Below are positions 17,367 through 27,378 of a stretch of 64,000 nt of DNA, in pieces. The stretch is from Promicromonospora thailandica (lineage in GTDB: Bacteria > Actinomycetota > Actinomycetes > Actinomycetales > Cellulomonadaceae), in NCBI RefSeq assembly GCF_024171955.1, contig NZ_JAMTCS010000012.1, forward strand, positions 166,173 through 230,172, written 5' to 3'. The position numbers were made by a program, and so were the translations under genes. The notes under the pieces are model-generated. The model was not told where the DNA came from and did no database searches. It saw only the letters and a list, made by a program, of their open reading frames with translations. The stretch's first letter is position 1, and the number at the start of each line of letters is the position of its first letter.

Positions 17367-17392
17367 GGAGGGAAACGGGGCTCGGTCCCCGT
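17367..17392 (+). promoter_or_regulatory. ftsH leader: ribosome site separated from the start by a hairpin
   Basis: The only good Shine-Dalgarno sequence (GGAGGG, 17367-17372) lies 25 bases before the ftsH ATG, too far for normal use. ACGGGG (17375-17380) and CCCCGT (17387-17392) can pair between them and would bring the site closer. A structural control of ftsH translation is possible. Confidence 0.35.
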
Positions 17393-17397
17393 CGCCG

Positions 17398-19434
17398 ATG
17401 AACATCAAGAAGCTACTGAGCGGGCCGGTCATCTGGATCCTCGTCGCCCTGGTCGTGGTGACGCTGGCCATCTCGGCACTGAACCAGCCCAACGTCTCCC
17501 GCATCGAGACGTCCCAGGGAATCGAGCTGCTCGAGGGCGGCACGGTCGAGCACGCCCTCATGGTCGACGGCGAGCAGCGGGTCGAGCTCGAGCTCTCCAA
17601 GGCCTACAAGTCCACCGAGGGTGAGGGCGACGCCGCCGAGGAGGTCGACCACGGCACCACGGTCGAGTTCTTCTACACACTGCCCCAGGGCGATCGCGTC
17701 GAGGACGCGATCGTGAAGGCCGACCCGGCGGACGGGTTCGACTCGGAGGTCCCGCAGCCGAGCTTCTGGTCCTCCATGCTGTCGGTGCTGATCCCGTTCC
17801 TGCTGATCGGCGTCGTGTTCTGGTTCCTGCTCTCGCGGGCCCAGGGCGGCGGCAACCGGGTCATGGGCTTCGGCAAGTCCAAGGCCAAGCTGGCCAGCAA
17901 GGACACGCCGCAGGTCACCTTCGCCGACGTCGCGGGCGTGGACGAGGCCGTCGAGGAGCTCCAGGAGATCAAGGAGTTCCTCCAGGAGCCCGCCAAGTTC
18001 CAGGCCGTGGGCGCGAAGATCCCGAAGGGCGTGCTGCTCTACGGCCCGCCCGGTACGGGCAAGACGCTCATCGCACGCGCCGTCGCGGGCGAGGCCGGGG
18101 TCCCGTTCTACTCGATCTCCGGCTCGGACTTCGTCGAGATGTTCGTCGGTGTGGGCGCGAGCCGCGTGCGCGACCTGTTCGAGCAGGCCAAGCAGAACTC
18201 GCCGGCGATCATCTTCGTGGACGAGATCGACGCCGTCGGCCGCCACCGCGGCGCCGGCATGGGCGGCGGGCACGACGAGCGCGAGCAGACGCTGAACCAG
18301 ATGCTCGTCGAGATGGACGGCTTCGACGTCAAGACGAACGTCATCCTCATCGCGGCGACGAACCGCCCCGACATCCTCGACCCGGCCCTGCTGCGGCCGG
18401 GCCGCTTCGACCGCCAGGTCGCCGTCGAGGCGCCGGACCTCAAGGGCCGCGAGGCGATCCTGCACGTGCACGCCCAGGGCAAGCCGATGGTCGAGACGGT
18501 CGACCTCGCGGCCGTGGCCCGCCGGACACCGGGCTTCACCGGCGCCGACCTGGCCAACGTGCTCAACGAGGCGGCGCTGCTCACCGCCCGCAGCGGGGCG
18601 CAGCTCATCGACGACCGTGCGCTGGACGAGGCGATCGACCGCGTCGTGGCCGGGCCGCAGAAGCGGACCCGGGTCATGAACGTCAAGGAGCAGAAGATCA
18701 CGGCGTACCACGAGGGCGGGCACGCCCTGGTCGCCGCGGCGATGCGCTACACCGACCCCGTGACCAAGGTGACGATCCTGCCCCGCGGTCGGGCCCTCGG
18801 CTACACCATGGTGATGCCGCTCGAGGACAAGTACTCGACCACGCGCAACGAGCTGCTCGACCAGCTCGCCTACGCGATGGGCGGCCGCGTGGCCGAGGAG
18901 ATCGTGTTCCACGACCCGACCACGGGCGCGTCGAACGACATCGAGAAGGCCTCGGCGATCGCCCGCAAGATGGTCACCGAGTACGGCATGAGCGAGAAGG
19001 TCGGCGCCATCAAGCTCGGCACGAGCGGCGGAGAGCCGTTCCTGGGCCGCGACTACGGCCACGAGCGGGACTACTCCGAGGCCGTCGCCGGCACGATCGA
19101 CGCCGAGGTGCGCAAGCTCGTCGAGGCCGCGCACGACGAGGCGTGGGAGGTGCTCACCCAGCACCGTGACGTGCTCGACGACCTGGTGCTGCGCCTGCTC
19201 GACAAGGAGACGCTGAACCAGAAGGAGCTGGAGGAGGTCTTCCGGCCCGTCCAGAAGCGCCCGGCCCGCGACGTCTGGCTGTCCAGCGAGCAGCGGACCG
19301 TGCACACGCGCGGCCCGGTGCTCACGCCGAAGGAGCTCGCCGCGCAGAACGGGCACTCCGTCGTCCCGCAGGACGAGGCGGTGCTGGACGTGGCACCTCC
19401 GACGGACGCCGCGCCGACGGACTCGCCGAACTGA
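17398..19434 (+). CDS. ftsH: ATP-dependent zinc metalloprotease FtsH
   Basis: A 678-residue membrane-anchored AAA+ protease for membrane-protein quality control. Order of parts: first membrane helix at residues 9-27 ([18 protein letters not shown]), an extracytoplasmic domain, second helix at about 125-143, AAA domain with Walker A GPPGTGKT (217-224), Walker [12 protein letters not shown], the SRH region, and the zinc site HEGGH at 438-442. The C-terminal tail is short and acidic. It is normally a hexamer facing the cytoplasm. It precedes the folate genes, an order also seen in mycobacteria. Confidence 0.97.
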   Translation: MNIKKLLSGPVIWILVALVVVTLAISALNQPNVSRIETSQGIELLEGGTVEHALMVDGEQRVELELSKAYKSTEGEGDAAEEVDHGTTVEFFYTLPQGDRVEDAIVKADPADGFDSEVPQPSFWSSMLSVLIPFLLIGVVFWFLLSRAQGGGNRVMGFGKSKAKLASKDTPQVTFADVAGVDEAVEELQEIKEFLQEPAKFQAVGAKIPKGVLLYGPPGTGKTLIARAVAGEAGVPFYSISGSDFVEMFVGVGASRVRDLFEQAKQNSPAIIFVDEIDAVGRHRGAGMGGGHDEREQTLNQMLVEMDGFDVKTNVILIAATNRPDILDPALLRPGRFDRQVAVEAPDLKGREAILHVHAQGKPMVETVDLAAVARRTPGFTGADLANVLNEAALLTARSGAQLIDDRALDEAIDRVVAGPQKRTRVMNVKEQKITAYHEGGHALVAAAMRYTDPVTKVTILPRGRALGYTMVMPLEDKYSTTRNELLDQLAYAMGGRVAEEIVFHDPTTGASNDIEKASAIARKMVTEYGMSEKVGAIKLGTSGGEPFLGRDYGHERDYSEAVAGTIDAEVRKLVEAAHDEAWEVLTQHRDVLDDLVLRLLDKETLNQKELEEVFRPVQKRPARDVWLSSEQRTVHTRGPVLTPKELAAQNGHSVVPQDEAVLDVAPPTDAAPTDSPN

Positions 19435-19474
19435 GCGACCCCCACCCTCGATCAGCCTGGACCGGAGCACCACC

Positions 19475-20098
19475 ATGACCGACAGGTCGGCCACGCCCGT
19501 GACGACGCCCGCGCGACGGGCGGCGGACATCCCGCCGTACGACGCCGCGCGGGCCGAGGCCGCGGTCCGTGAGTTCCTGCTCGCCGTCGGCGAGGACCCG
19601 GACCGGGAGGGCCTGCGGGAGACGCCGGCCCGCGTGGCGCGGGCCTACCAGGAGATCTTCGCGGGCCTGCGGCAGGAGGCCGGCGACGTGCTGACCACCA
19701 CCTTCGACCTCGGGCACGAGGAGATGGTGCTGGTCAAGAACATCGAGGTGTACTCCACCTGCGAGCACCACCTGGTGCCGTTCCACGGCGTGGCGCACGT
19801 GGGGTACATCCCGAGCGCGGACGGGCGCATCACCGGCCTGAGCAAGCTGGCCCGCCTGGTCGAGGTGTACGCCCGCAGGCCCCAGGTGCAGGAGCGGATG
19901 ACCACGCAGATCGCGGACTCCCTCGTGGAGATCCTCGAGCCGCGCGGCGTGCTCGTGGTGGTCGAGTGCGAGCACCTGTGCATGTCGATGCGCGGCGTGC
20001 GCAAGCCCGGCTCGCGGACCATCACGTCCGCCGTGCGCGGCGTGATGCGCGACGCCGCGACGCGAGCCGAGGCGATGAGCCTCATCGCCGGGAAGTGA
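19475..20098 (+). CDS. folE: GTP cyclohydrolase I
   Basis: A 207-residue enzyme that opens the folate pathway by turning GTP into 7,8-dihydroneopterin triphosphate. Zinc and catalytic residues are in [14 protein letters not shown] and [19 protein letters not shown]. The ATG at 19475 follows GGAG by a few bases. Its stop overlaps the first codon of folP, starting a tight folE-folP-folBK operon. Confidence 0.97.
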   Translation: MTDRSATPVTTPARRAADIPPYDAARAEAAVREFLLAVGEDPDREGLRETPARVARAYQEIFAGLRQEAGDVLTTTFDLGHEEMVLVKNIEVYSTCEHHLVPFHGVAHVGYIPSADGRITGLSKLARLVEVYARRPQVQERMTTQIADSLVEILEPRGVLVVVECEHLCMSMRGVRKPGSRTITSAVRGVMRDAATRAEAMSLIAGK

Positions 20099-21144
20099 CG
20101 GTGCCCCCCACCGCCGGCCATCCCGCCCGGGACGCCCGGGTGCTCGGCCTGCCCGAGCTGTCCGGGGTGGGCCGCACGCTGGTGATGGGCGTCGTGAACG
20201 TGACCCCGGACTCGTTCTCCGACGGCGGGGAGTGGTTCGAGCCGTCGGCCGCCGTCGCGCACGGGCTGGAGCTGCTCGGCGAGGGCGCCGACATCCTCGA
20301 CGTGGGCGGCGAGTCCACCCGGCCCGGCTCGGTGCGGGTGCCGCAGGACCAGGAGCTGGCCCGCGTGCTGCCGGTCATCGAACGCCTGGCGGCGCACGGC
20401 GCCACGGTGAGCGTGGACACCACGCGCGCCGCCGTCGCCGAGCGCGCGGTGGCCGCGGGCGCGCGCCTCGTGAACGACGTCTCGGGCGGCCTCGCCGACC
20501 CCGACATGGGCCGGGCCGTGGCCGAGACGGGCGCCGCGTACGTGGCCATGCACTGGCGCGGGCACGCGGACGTCATGGACGGCCTGCAGCAGTACGACGA
20601 CGTCGTGGCGGACGTGCGCGACGAGCTCGCCGCCCGCATGGCCGCGCTGCAGGACGACGGCGTGCGGCCCGAGCAGATCATCCTCGACCCGGGGCTCGGC
20701 TTCGCCAAGGCCGGCGCGCTGAACTGGCCCCTGCTGGCCCACCTCGACGCGCTGCACGGGCTCGGCCGCCCGGTGCTCGTGGGCGCGTCCCGCAAGCGGT
20801 TCCTGGGCCATCTCCTCGCCGACACGGCGGGCCACCCGGCGCCGCCGCGCGCCCGGGACGACGCGACGGCGGCCATCTCGGCGCTGTCGGCCGCCGCGGG
20901 CGCCTGGTGCGTGCGCGTGCACACCGTCCGGGCGAGCGCCGACGCCGTCCGCGTCGCCGCCGCCTGGACCGCCGCGAGCGGCCCCGCGCGGGTAGGGTCG
21001 CCGGGTACCTCTCCCCCTACGACACCGGAGGCATTGACTTCCACCGTGGCCTTGACCACAGAATCGTGGACGGCCGGGGAACAGGACCTGCCGACCTGGC
21101 AGGATTCCGGTGCACGCAATGACGACGGAGGGGGACCACGGTGA
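20095..21144 (+). CDS. folP: Dihydropteroate synthase
   Basis: A 349-residue TIM-barrel enzyme that joins dihydropterin pyrophosphate to p-aminobenzoate. Motifs: [44 protein letters not shown] and [13 protein letters not shown] 20095 overlaps the folE stop; GTG 20101 is an alternative. The catalytic domain ends near residue 300 (VRVAAAW), and about 50 extra residues with no family similarity follow, rich in Thr and Ser, before the stop inside the start of the folB-folK fusion. Confidence 0.95.
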   Translation: MTVPPTAGHPARDARVLGLPELSGVGRTLVMGVVNVTPDSFSDGGEWFEPSAAVAHGLELLGEGADILDVGGESTRPGSVRVPQDQELARVLPVIERLAAHGATVSVDTTRAAVAERAVAAGARLVNDVSGGLADPDMGRAVAETGAAYVAMHWRGHADVMDGLQQYDDVVADVRDELAARMAALQDDGVRPEQIILDPGLGFAKAGALNWPLLAHLDALHGLGRPVLVGASRKRFLGHLLADTAGHPAPPRARDDATAAISALSAAAGAWCVRVHTVRASADAVRVAAAWTAASGPARVGSPGTSPPTTPEALTSTVALTTESWTAGEQDLPTWQDSGARNDDGGGPR

Positions 21145-23831
21145 CCACAGCGTTCGGAACGGGCGTCACGGGCCCGGACGGCCGGTCGCTGGACCAGGTC
21201 CGGCTGACCGGTGTGAACGCGCGGGGCTACCACGGCGTGCTGCCGTCGGAGCGCCGGACGGGCCAGGACTTCCAGGCCGACGTCGTGCTGTACCTGGACA
21301 CCCGTCCTGCGGCCGCCGGCGACGACCTGGCGCGCACGGTGAGCTACGCCGACGTGGCGCGTGACGTGCACGACGTCCTCGCGGGTGAGGCGGCGGACCT
21401 CGTCGAGACGGTCGCCGAGCGCATCGCCGCTGCGGTGCTGGCACGGCCGCAGATCGAGGCCGTCGACGTGCGCGTGCACAAGCCGCAGGCGCCGATCCCG
21501 GTGCCGTTCACGGACGTCGAGGTGGCGATCCGCCGAGACCGCACGCACGTGCCCGTCGTGGCCGCTCCCGCGACCGCCAGCGCCGTCGAGCCCGTGGTCG
21601 CTCAGGCCGAGGCGCAGGACTTCCGGACCGAGGCGGCCGCCGAGCCGCTGTCCTACGAGCCGTACGTGGGCGATCTCGCCCCGCAGGAGCTCGAGCCCGC
21701 GGAGCCCGCCCGCCGCGCCGACGTGTTCGAGGCCGCCGCGCAGCCCGAGGCGCCGGAGCCGATGCCCGTGCCCGAGCTGATCGCCCCCGAGCCCGTCCAG
21801 GTGGTGCCCGCCGCGTGGGACCTGCAGTCGGAGCCCGCGCCGGCCGAGCAGCGCGACCTGCCCAAGGAACCGGTGTTCCCGGCGGAGGAGCTCCGGTCCG
21901 AGCCGGTGCAGCAGTACGAGTCGCTGCAGGGCCTGGACCAGCGCCCCGACCAGCATCAGGACCAGCACCAGGGCCAGCTTCCGAGCCGCGAGCCGCGGCA
22001 GGAGCAGCCGGCCTTCGAGCAGCAGTACGACCAGTTCGCGCAGCAGCCGGAACCGCAGCAGGGCCAGCCGTTCGAGCCGCAGGCGCAGTTCGACCAGGGC
22101 CAGCAGTTCGAGCAGAGCCAGCAGTTCGATCAGGGCCAGCAGTTCGACCAGGCCCAGCAGTTCGAGCAGAACCAGTCGTTCGACCAGGCTCAGCAGTTCG
22201 AGCAGAGCCAGCAGTTCGAGCAGAACCAGCAGTTCGACCAGAGCCAGCAGTTCGAGCAGCCGCAGCAACCCCAGCAGGCCCAGCAGTTCGAGCAGCCGCA
22301 GCAGTTCGAGCAGGCCGCGTTCGAGCAGGGCGGATACGAGCAGCCGCCCCGGCAGACCGACCCGCAGGCGAACCACTACGACCAGCTCTTCGACCAGCAG
22401 TACGACCAGTCCGACATGGAGCGCACCCGCGTGGCCGCGGCCGTGCCCGACTCCGCCGTCGGCCAGCCTGAGCAGTACCCGGCCGCCGAGCAGTTCCAGC
22501 CCGCGCAGGCCCCGGCCGAGGAGTACCGCGAGGAGCCGCGCGACCGGTTCGACGAGGTGCCCGCCGGGTACGTGGACGTGGTCATCGCCATCGGCGCCAA
22601 CCTGGGCGACCCGCAGGCGACCATGCGCTCGGCGGTCGCCGAGCTGGACCGCGTGCCCGGCCTGCAGATCACCGACGTGTCGCCGCTGGCCCGCACGGCC
22701 GCCGTCGGCGGTCCGGAGGAGCAGCCCGACTACCTCAACGCCGTGCTGCTGGCCCGCACCACGCTGTCGGCCCGCGGCCTGCTGCACGCGTGCCAGGAGA
22801 TCGAGAACGTGCACGGCCGCACGCGCGAGGAGCGCTGGGGTCCCCGCACGCTGGACGTCGACCTCATCACCTACGGCACGCTGACGGACTCCGCCGACGA
22901 CATCGAGGTGCCGCACCCGCGAGCCCACGAGCGCGCGTTCGTGCTGGAGCCCTGGTCGCAGATCGCGCCCGACGCGGTGCTGCCCGGCCTGGGCGGCGGA
23001 CCCGTGGCCCAGCTCGCGGCCACGGCCCCCGACCGCACCGGCATCCGCTGGCTCGCGCTGGACTGGCTGACCGACCCGGAGCCCGAGCAGGGTGCCGCCG
23101 CCGCGGAACCGGCGGACGACGGCGGCCGCACCGTCCAGGACGCGCCCGCGGCCGAGCTGCCCCCCGCCCTCCCACCGTCGGTTCCCCCGAGCGGCCGCCC
23201 CCCGGTCTCGCCCGGCGGCCCCGTGGTCGAGGTGCCGGGCGGCGGCTCCCAGCCGCAGGCCTACCCGAGCGGTCCGACGCCGGGCCCGGGCGGGTCCGTG
23301 CCGATCCCGCCGCAGCAGGCCGCTGCCCCGCGGACCGCGGCACCGGCCGGCATGCCGGGCTCCGCCGTCCCGCCGCCGGAGGAGGCGCTCGTGCCCGCCC
23401 CGGCGCCGCTGGCACCCCGTGCGGTGCGCGACACGGCCCACGAGGCACCCGAGCACGAGCCGTTGCCACAGCAGGCCAAGCCGGTGTTCGCCCCGGTCAA
23501 CCCGTCGCGCCAGCCGGGCAGCGGGTTCCCCCCGGCCGGCAACGGCGCGGCCCAGGAGCAGGCCGCACCGGTGTTCGCCCCGGTGGGCACGCCGCCGAAC
23601 GGCCTGCCCGACGCCGGCCCGGCGGGCGGCGCCCCGCACGGCCACCAGAACGGACAGCAGCACGGCCAGAACGGCCAGAACGGGCATCCGACCGCCTACG
23701 ACAGCGACCACACCGTGATCCGCGTGCCGGGCTTCGTCGGTGAGCAGCGGTCCGTGGCGCCGGCGGACGGCCCGATCGACTCCGTGCCCTCGTGGGCGCC
23801 GGTCCGGGACGAGCGGGGGCGCGACGCCTGA
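21141..23831 (+). CDS. folBK: FolB-FolK fusion with long Gln/Phe-rich repeat linker
   Basis: An 896-residue protein joining two consecutive folate enzymes. Residues about 15-140 are dihydroneopterin aldolase (VRLTGVNARGYHGVLPSERR, VSYADVA, VRVHKPQAPIPVPF). Residues about 478-645 are hydroxymethyldihydropterin pyrophosphokinase (VVIAIGANLGDPQATM, RWGPRTLDVDLITYG). Between them is a roughly 330-residue disordered linker, at first Glu/Pro-rich, then a run of six-residue units such as QQFEQN and QQFDQS (residues 316-396). A 250-residue Pro/Ala/Gly tail ends the protein. The usual FolB plus FolK total is about 290 residues. GTG 21141 overlaps the folP stop. Confidence 0.92.
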   Translation: MTTAFGTGVTGPDGRSLDQVRLTGVNARGYHGVLPSERRTGQDFQADVVLYLDTRPAAAGDDLARTVSYADVARDVHDVLAGEAADLVETVAERIAAAVLARPQIEAVDVRVHKPQAPIPVPFTDVEVAIRRDRTHVPVVAAPATASAVEPVVAQAEAQDFRTEAAAEPLSYEPYVGDLAPQELEPAEPARRADVFEAAAQPEAPEPMPVPELIAPEPVQVVPAAWDLQSEPAPAEQRDLPKEPVFPAEELRSEPVQQYESLQGLDQRPDQHQDQHQGQLPSREPRQEQPAFEQQYDQFAQQPEPQQGQPFEPQAQFDQGQQFEQSQQFDQGQQFDQAQQFEQNQSFDQAQQFEQSQQFEQNQQFDQSQQFEQPQQPQQAQQFEQPQQFEQAAFEQGGYEQPPRQTDPQANHYDQLFDQQYDQSDMERTRVAAAVPDSAVGQPEQYPAAEQFQPAQAPAEEYREEPRDRFDEVPAGYVDVVIAIGANLGDPQATMRSAVAELDRVPGLQITDVSPLARTAAVGGPEEQPDYLNAVLLARTTLSARGLLHACQEIENVHGRTREERWGPRTLDVDLITYGTLTDSADDIEVPHPRAHERAFVLEPWSQIAPDAVLPGLGGGPVAQLAATAPDRTGIRWLALDWLTDPEPEQGAAAAEPADDGGRTVQDAPAAELPPALPPSVPPSGRPPVSPGGPVVEVPGGGSQPQAYPSGPTPGPGGSVPIPPQQAAAPRTAAPAGMPGSAVPPPEEALVPAPAPLAPRAVRDTAHEAPEHEPLPQQAKPVFAPVNPSRQPGSGFPPAGNGAAQEQAAPVFAPVGTPPNGLPDAGPAGGAPHGHQNGQQHGQNGQNGHPTAYDSDHTVIRVPGFVGEQRSVAPADGPIDSVPSWAPVRDERGRDA
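22086..22330 (+). repeat. 18-bp tandem repeat coding the QQF(E/D)Qx linker
   Basis: About ten copies of an 18-bp unit (CAGCAGTTCGAGCAGxxC) run in frame through the FolB-FolK linker, alternating Glu and Asp at position four and varying at position six. Near-identical DNA units suggest recent expansion and likely length variation by slippage or recombination. Confidence 0.85.
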
Positions 23832-23832
23832 C

Positions 23833-24318
23833 ATGCGCAGAACGCCGGTCGGATCTCTGGTCGCGGTTCTCGTGGCCGTCGCGCTGGTCGGCTGGCTCGT
23901 GCTGCGCGCCCTCGAGGGGCGCGGGGTGTACCTGCCGGTCGTGCCCTGGCTGGTCGACGTCGCGATCATCGCGCTGGCCGGTGCGATCTTCTGGGCGGGC
24001 TGGGCCGTGCGGGCCTACCAGAAGGGCAAGCGGCCCACGCTCGACGGCATCCGCGCGGCCCGCACGCTCGTGCTGGCCAAGGCGGCCGCGCTGACGGGCG
24101 CGCTGCTCGGCGGCTGGTACCTCGCACAGGTGCTGCTCGTGCTCGGCGACCTCTCGATCGAGCCCCGGCGGGACCGCGCGGTGGCGGCGGGGATCGCGGT
24201 GCTGTGCTCCGTGGTGCTCGCGGTGGTGGGTCTCGTCGTGGAGAAGTTCTGCGAGCTGCCGCCGTCGGACGAGGACCGCGCGAGCTCGGACGAGGGCGAG
24301 TCCCCGGCCCCCGCCTGA
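23833..24318 (+). CDS. DUF3180 membrane protein
   Basis: A 161-residue integral membrane protein of the actinobacterial DUF3180 family. Four hydrophobic helices are visible: VGSLVAVLVAVALVGWLVL, VVPWLVDVAIIALAGAIFWA, AALTGALLGGWYLAQVLLVL and AAGIAVLCSVVLAVVGLVV. The tail is acidic and Ser/Pro-rich. ATG 23833 begins right after the folBK stop. The family almost always sits between folK and panC in actinobacteria; its function is unknown. Confidence 0.85.
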   Translation: MRRTPVGSLVAVLVAVALVGWLVLRALEGRGVYLPVVPWLVDVAIIALAGAIFWAGWAVRAYQKGKRPTLDGIRAARTLVLAKAAALTGALLGGWYLAQVLLVLGDLSIEPRRDRAVAAGIAVLCSVVLAVVGLVVEKFCELPPSDEDRASSDEGESPAPA

Positions 24319-24373
24319 GGCCTCGCCGCGCGGCGGGTGCCCGCCCACTTGCGCACTGCGGAACAATGGCTCC

Positions 24374-24856
24374 ATGACCAGCCCCTTCGAACCGCACGAC
24401 GTGACCTGGAACCGGGTGTCCCCGCGCCTCGTGACGGCCATGCTGGTACCGGCCGCCGTCTGGCTCGGTGTCCCCGCCGTCGTGGGCGTCGTGCTGTCCC
24501 TGACCGTCAGCCCCTGGTTCTGGTTCCTCGCCGGCGTCCCGGCCGTGCTGCTCCTGTGGACGGTGCTGCTGGTGCCGCGCCAGGTCCGGGCGATCGGGTA
24601 CGCCGAGCGCGACGACGACCTCCTCATCCGCAAGGGGGTCATGTTCCGCTCGCTGGTCGTGGTGCCCTACGGCCGCATGCAGTACGTGGACGTCGAGGCC
24701 GGACCGCTGGACCGCCGGCTCGGGCTGGCCAAGGTGCAGCTGCACACGGCGTCGGTGGGCACGGACGCCCAGATCCCCGGTCTGCCGCCGGACGAGGCGG
24801 CGCGGCTGCGCGACCGGCTCGCCTCCCGCGGTGAGGCCCGGCTGGCGGGCCTGTGA
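24374..24856 (+). CDS. PH-domain (bPH2, YdbS-like) membrane protein
   Basis: A 160-residue protein with two membrane helices (residues about 20-63) followed by a bacterial PH-like domain: YAERDDDLLIRKGVMFRSLVVVPYGRMQYVDVE, then GLAKVQLHTA. This is the DUF304/bPH2 pattern of Bacillus YdbS. It overlaps the next gene by four bases (GTGA), and YdbS/YdbT pairs are usually encoded together. AACAAT lies six bases before the ATG, so an internal leaderless start is possible. Role: membrane-associated, otherwise unknown. Confidence 0.85.
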   Translation: MTSPFEPHDVTWNRVSPRLVTAMLVPAAVWLGVPAVVGVVLSLTVSPWFWFLAGVPAVLLLWTVLLVPRQVRAIGYAERDDDLLIRKGVMFRSLVVVPYGRMQYVDVEAGPLDRRLGLAKVQLHTASVGTDAQIPGLPPDEAARLRDRLASRGEARLAGL

Positions 24857-26403
24857 GCACGCCGGACCAGGGCACCCCGCCCGAACCTGCCGCCGACGAC
24901 CTCGAGTGGCGGCGCGTGCACCCGGTGACCCCGCTGGTGCGCGGCTGGGCCGTGGTCGGCGCGGCGCTGCTCATCCTCGGCCAGCAGAGTCTGGAGGGCG
25001 GCCCCCGCGGCGGCCTCCTCACGCTGCTGACCGGCGAGTACTGGTGGACGCTGCTGGTCGCGCTCGCCGCCGTCGCGCTCGTGGGCTGGGGCTACTCCGT
25101 GCTGGCCTGGCGCATGACCACCTACGCCATCGGCGAGGAGACCGTGCACCTGCGGCGCGGCATCCTGTTCCGTCAGCAGCGGCACGCGCGCCTGGACCGG
25201 CTGCAGTCCGTGGACATCCGGCAGCCGCTCGTGGCCCGGTTCTTCGGCCTGTGCGAGCTCACGCTGGAGACCGCGGGCGGCACCGACTCCGGCATCGCGA
25301 TCGGCTTCCTCAAGGGCTCCGACGCCGACGAGCTGCGTGCCGAGCTGCTCGCCCGCGCCGCGGGCCTCAAGGTGGCCCGGCCCGCGTCCGGCCAGGTGGG
25401 CGCGGGCGCGGTACCCGCCGAGCCCGGCCCGCTGCCCGAGGGCACGCAGGACGCCGTCCCCGCGGCGGACGCGGTGCCGCACCCGGTGGCCGGGACCCCG
25501 GCGCCCGTCAGCCTCGAGGCGCCCCAGGTGCCCGTCCTCACGGTGCCGCTCGGGCGCATGATCGCCTCGGTGGTGCGGTCCGGCGCGATGATCACGCTGC
25601 TCGTGTGGGCCCTCGCCGTGCTGGGCGTCGTCATCGGCACGGGCGAGTTCGCCGTCATGTCGGCGTCGCTGCCCGCCGTGCTCGGCGCCGGCGGCTACCT
25701 GTTCAACCGCATCACCGGCGAGTTCGACTTCCGCGTGGCCATCTCGCCCGACGGCGTCCGGCTGCGGCACGGCCTGCTCGAGACGCGCTCCCAGACCATC
25801 CCGCCCGGCCGCGTGCAGGCGGTGCGGCTGGTGCAGAGCGTGCTCTGGCGCGGCCGGGACTGGTGGCGCGTCCAGGTGAACGTGGCCGGCTACGGCGGCG
25901 ACAACGAGGACAAGAACAGCGTGCTGCTGCCGGTCGGGACGCGGGACGAGGCGCTCACCGTGCTCTCCCTCGTGCTGCCCGACCTCGGCGTCGACGAGCC
26001 GCGCCGCGTCCTGGACGCGGGCCTGGACGGCGACTCCCGCACCCCGAGCGCGTACGTCACGGCACCGCGGCGGACGCGCATACTGGATCCTGTGGCGTGG
26101 CGCCGCAACGGGTTCACCGTGACCGGCCGCGCGCTGCTGCTGCGCCGGGGGCGCATGGTGAAGATCCTCGACGTGGTGCCGCACGAGCGGACGCAGTCGC
26201 TGGGCCTGAGCCAGGGCCCGTGGCAGCGCCGGCTCGGCGTCGCCTCGTTCCAGGTGCACTCGACCGAGGGGCCGGTGCACCCGGAGGCCCCGCACCTCGA
26301 CGCCGACGACGCCGCCCGGCTCATGGCCGAGCAGGCGCGCCGCGCGCGCACCGCCCGCGCGGCGGCAGGACCCGAACGCTGGATGGAACGACAGGGAGAG
26401 TGA
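24853..26403 (+). CDS. PH-domain (YdbT-like) membrane protein
   Basis: A 516-residue partner of the preceding gene, with repeated bPH2 units. The first is near residues 85-140 (YAIGEETVHLRRGILFRQQRHARLDRLQSVDI), a second near 290-340 (VRLRHGLLETRSQTIPPGRVQAVRLVQ), and a third near 425-475 (ALLLRRGRMVKILDVVPHERTQSLGL). Helices occur at about 30-75 and 235-285. A Pro/Ala-rich linker of 50 residues lies after the first unit. Starts at GTG 24853, overlapping its partner. Confidence 0.85.
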   Translation: MSTPDQGTPPEPAADDLEWRRVHPVTPLVRGWAVVGAALLILGQQSLEGGPRGGLLTLLTGEYWWTLLVALAAVALVGWGYSVLAWRMTTYAIGEETVHLRRGILFRQQRHARLDRLQSVDIRQPLVARFFGLCELTLETAGGTDSGIAIGFLKGSDADELRAELLARAAGLKVARPASGQVGAGAVPAEPGPLPEGTQDAVPAADAVPHPVAGTPAPVSLEAPQVPVLTVPLGRMIASVVRSGAMITLLVWALAVLGVVIGTGEFAVMSASLPAVLGAGGYLFNRITGEFDFRVAISPDGVRLRHGLLETRSQTIPPGRVQAVRLVQSVLWRGRDWWRVQVNVAGYGGDNEDKNSVLLPVGTRDEALTVLSLVLPDLGVDEPRRVLDAGLDGDSRTPSAYVTAPRRTRILDPVAWRRNGFTVTGRALLLRRGRMVKILDVVPHERTQSLGLSQGPWQRRLGVASFQVHSTEGPVHPEAPHLDADDAARLMAEQARRARTARAAAGPERWMERQGE

Positions 26404-26406
26404 CCG

Positions 26407-27378
26407 GTGAGTGACCCCGAGGCGGGCCGTCGGCCCGGCCGGCTGGGTGTGGGAGTGGTCGGCGCGGGACGGGTGGGTGCGGTGCTCGGCAACGCCCTGC
26501 GCGCCGCGGGCCACGCCGTCGTCGGCGCCAGCGGCATCTCCGAGGACTCGCGGGAGCGCATCGAGACGCTCCTGCCCGGCGTGCCCAACCTGGAGGTGCC
26601 CGACGTGGTCGAGCGCGCGGAGCTCGTGCTGCTCGCCGTGCCGGACGACGCCCTCGGCCCCCTGGTCTCCGGACTCGCCGACACCGGGGCCTGGCAGCCC
26701 GGGCAGCTCGCGATCCACACGTCGGGCCGGTTCGGCACGGCCGTGCTGGAGCCCGCCCGGCTCGGGGGCGCGATCCCGCTCGCCATCCACCCGGCGATGA
26801 CGTTCTCCGGCACCTCGCTCGACCTGGCGCGCCTGGAGGGCTGCACGTTCGCGGTGACCGGGCCGGCCCCCGTGCTGCCCATCGGGCAGGCGCTCGTGGT
26901 CGAGATCGGCGGCGAGCCCGTCGTCGTCGACGAGGAGTCCCGCGGCCTGTACCACGCGGCCCTCGCGCACGGCGCGAACCACCTCGTCGTGCTCGTGGCG
27001 CAGGCGGCCCAGGCCCTGGAGGCGGCGGGGATCGCGTCCCCGGGCCGGGTGCTCGCCCCGCTGCTCGACGCCGCGCTGGAGTCGGCGACACGGTCCGCGG
27101 ACGTGCGCGACGGCGTCGGGCCCGGCGCCATCGCGGCGCTCACCGGACCCGTCTCGCGGGGTGACGTCGGCACCGTGCGCCGCCACCTCACCGACCTCAG
27201 CGCGCTGGCCGCCGCGAGCGGCGCCACCGACGTGCCCGACAGCTACACCGAGCTCGCCCGCGGCGCCACGCGCCGCGCGCTCGCGAGCCACCGCATCGAC
27301 GACACCGCGGCGCAGGCCCTGCTCGACGCCCTGGACGGCGCGACCGGCTCGTCGCGCGCAGGAAGGAAGACCCCGTGA
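26407..27378 (+). CDS. Rossmann-like / DUF2520 protein, candidate ketopantoate reductase
   Basis: A 323-residue dehydrogenase-like protein. The N-terminal NAD(P)-binding motif is [22 protein letters not shown], followed by [11 protein letters not shown] and [10 protein letters not shown]; the C-terminal half is the helical DUF2520 domain. It overlaps panC by four bases. In some bacteria a protein of similar layout (PanG) makes pantoate, and no panE is seen here, so pantoate supply is a reasonable guess, but this particular family has not been shown to do so as far as I know. GTG 26407 starts three bases after the PH gene. Confidence 0.8.
   Translation: MSDPEAGRRPGRLGVGVVGAGRVGAVLGNALRAAGHAVVGASGISEDSRERIETLLPGVPNLEVPDVVERAELVLLAVPDDALGPLVSGLADTGAWQPGQLAIHTSGRFGTAVLEPARLGGAIPLAIHPAMTFSGTSLDLARLEGCTFAVTGPAPVLPIGQALVVEIGGEPVVVDEESRGLYHAALAHGANHLVVLVAQAAQALEAAGIASPGRVLAPLLDAALESATRSADVRDGVGPGAIAALTGPVSRGDVGTVRRHLTDLSALAAASGATDVPDSYTELARGATRRALASHRIDDTAAQALLDALDGATGSSRAGRKTP

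Noticed and set aside
20082..23969. Minus-strand open frame opposite folP and folBK with long Leu/Glu repeats
   Set aside because: The repeats are the reverse complement of the Gln/Phe linker repeat. No start or ribosome site of its own, and no recognisable domain.
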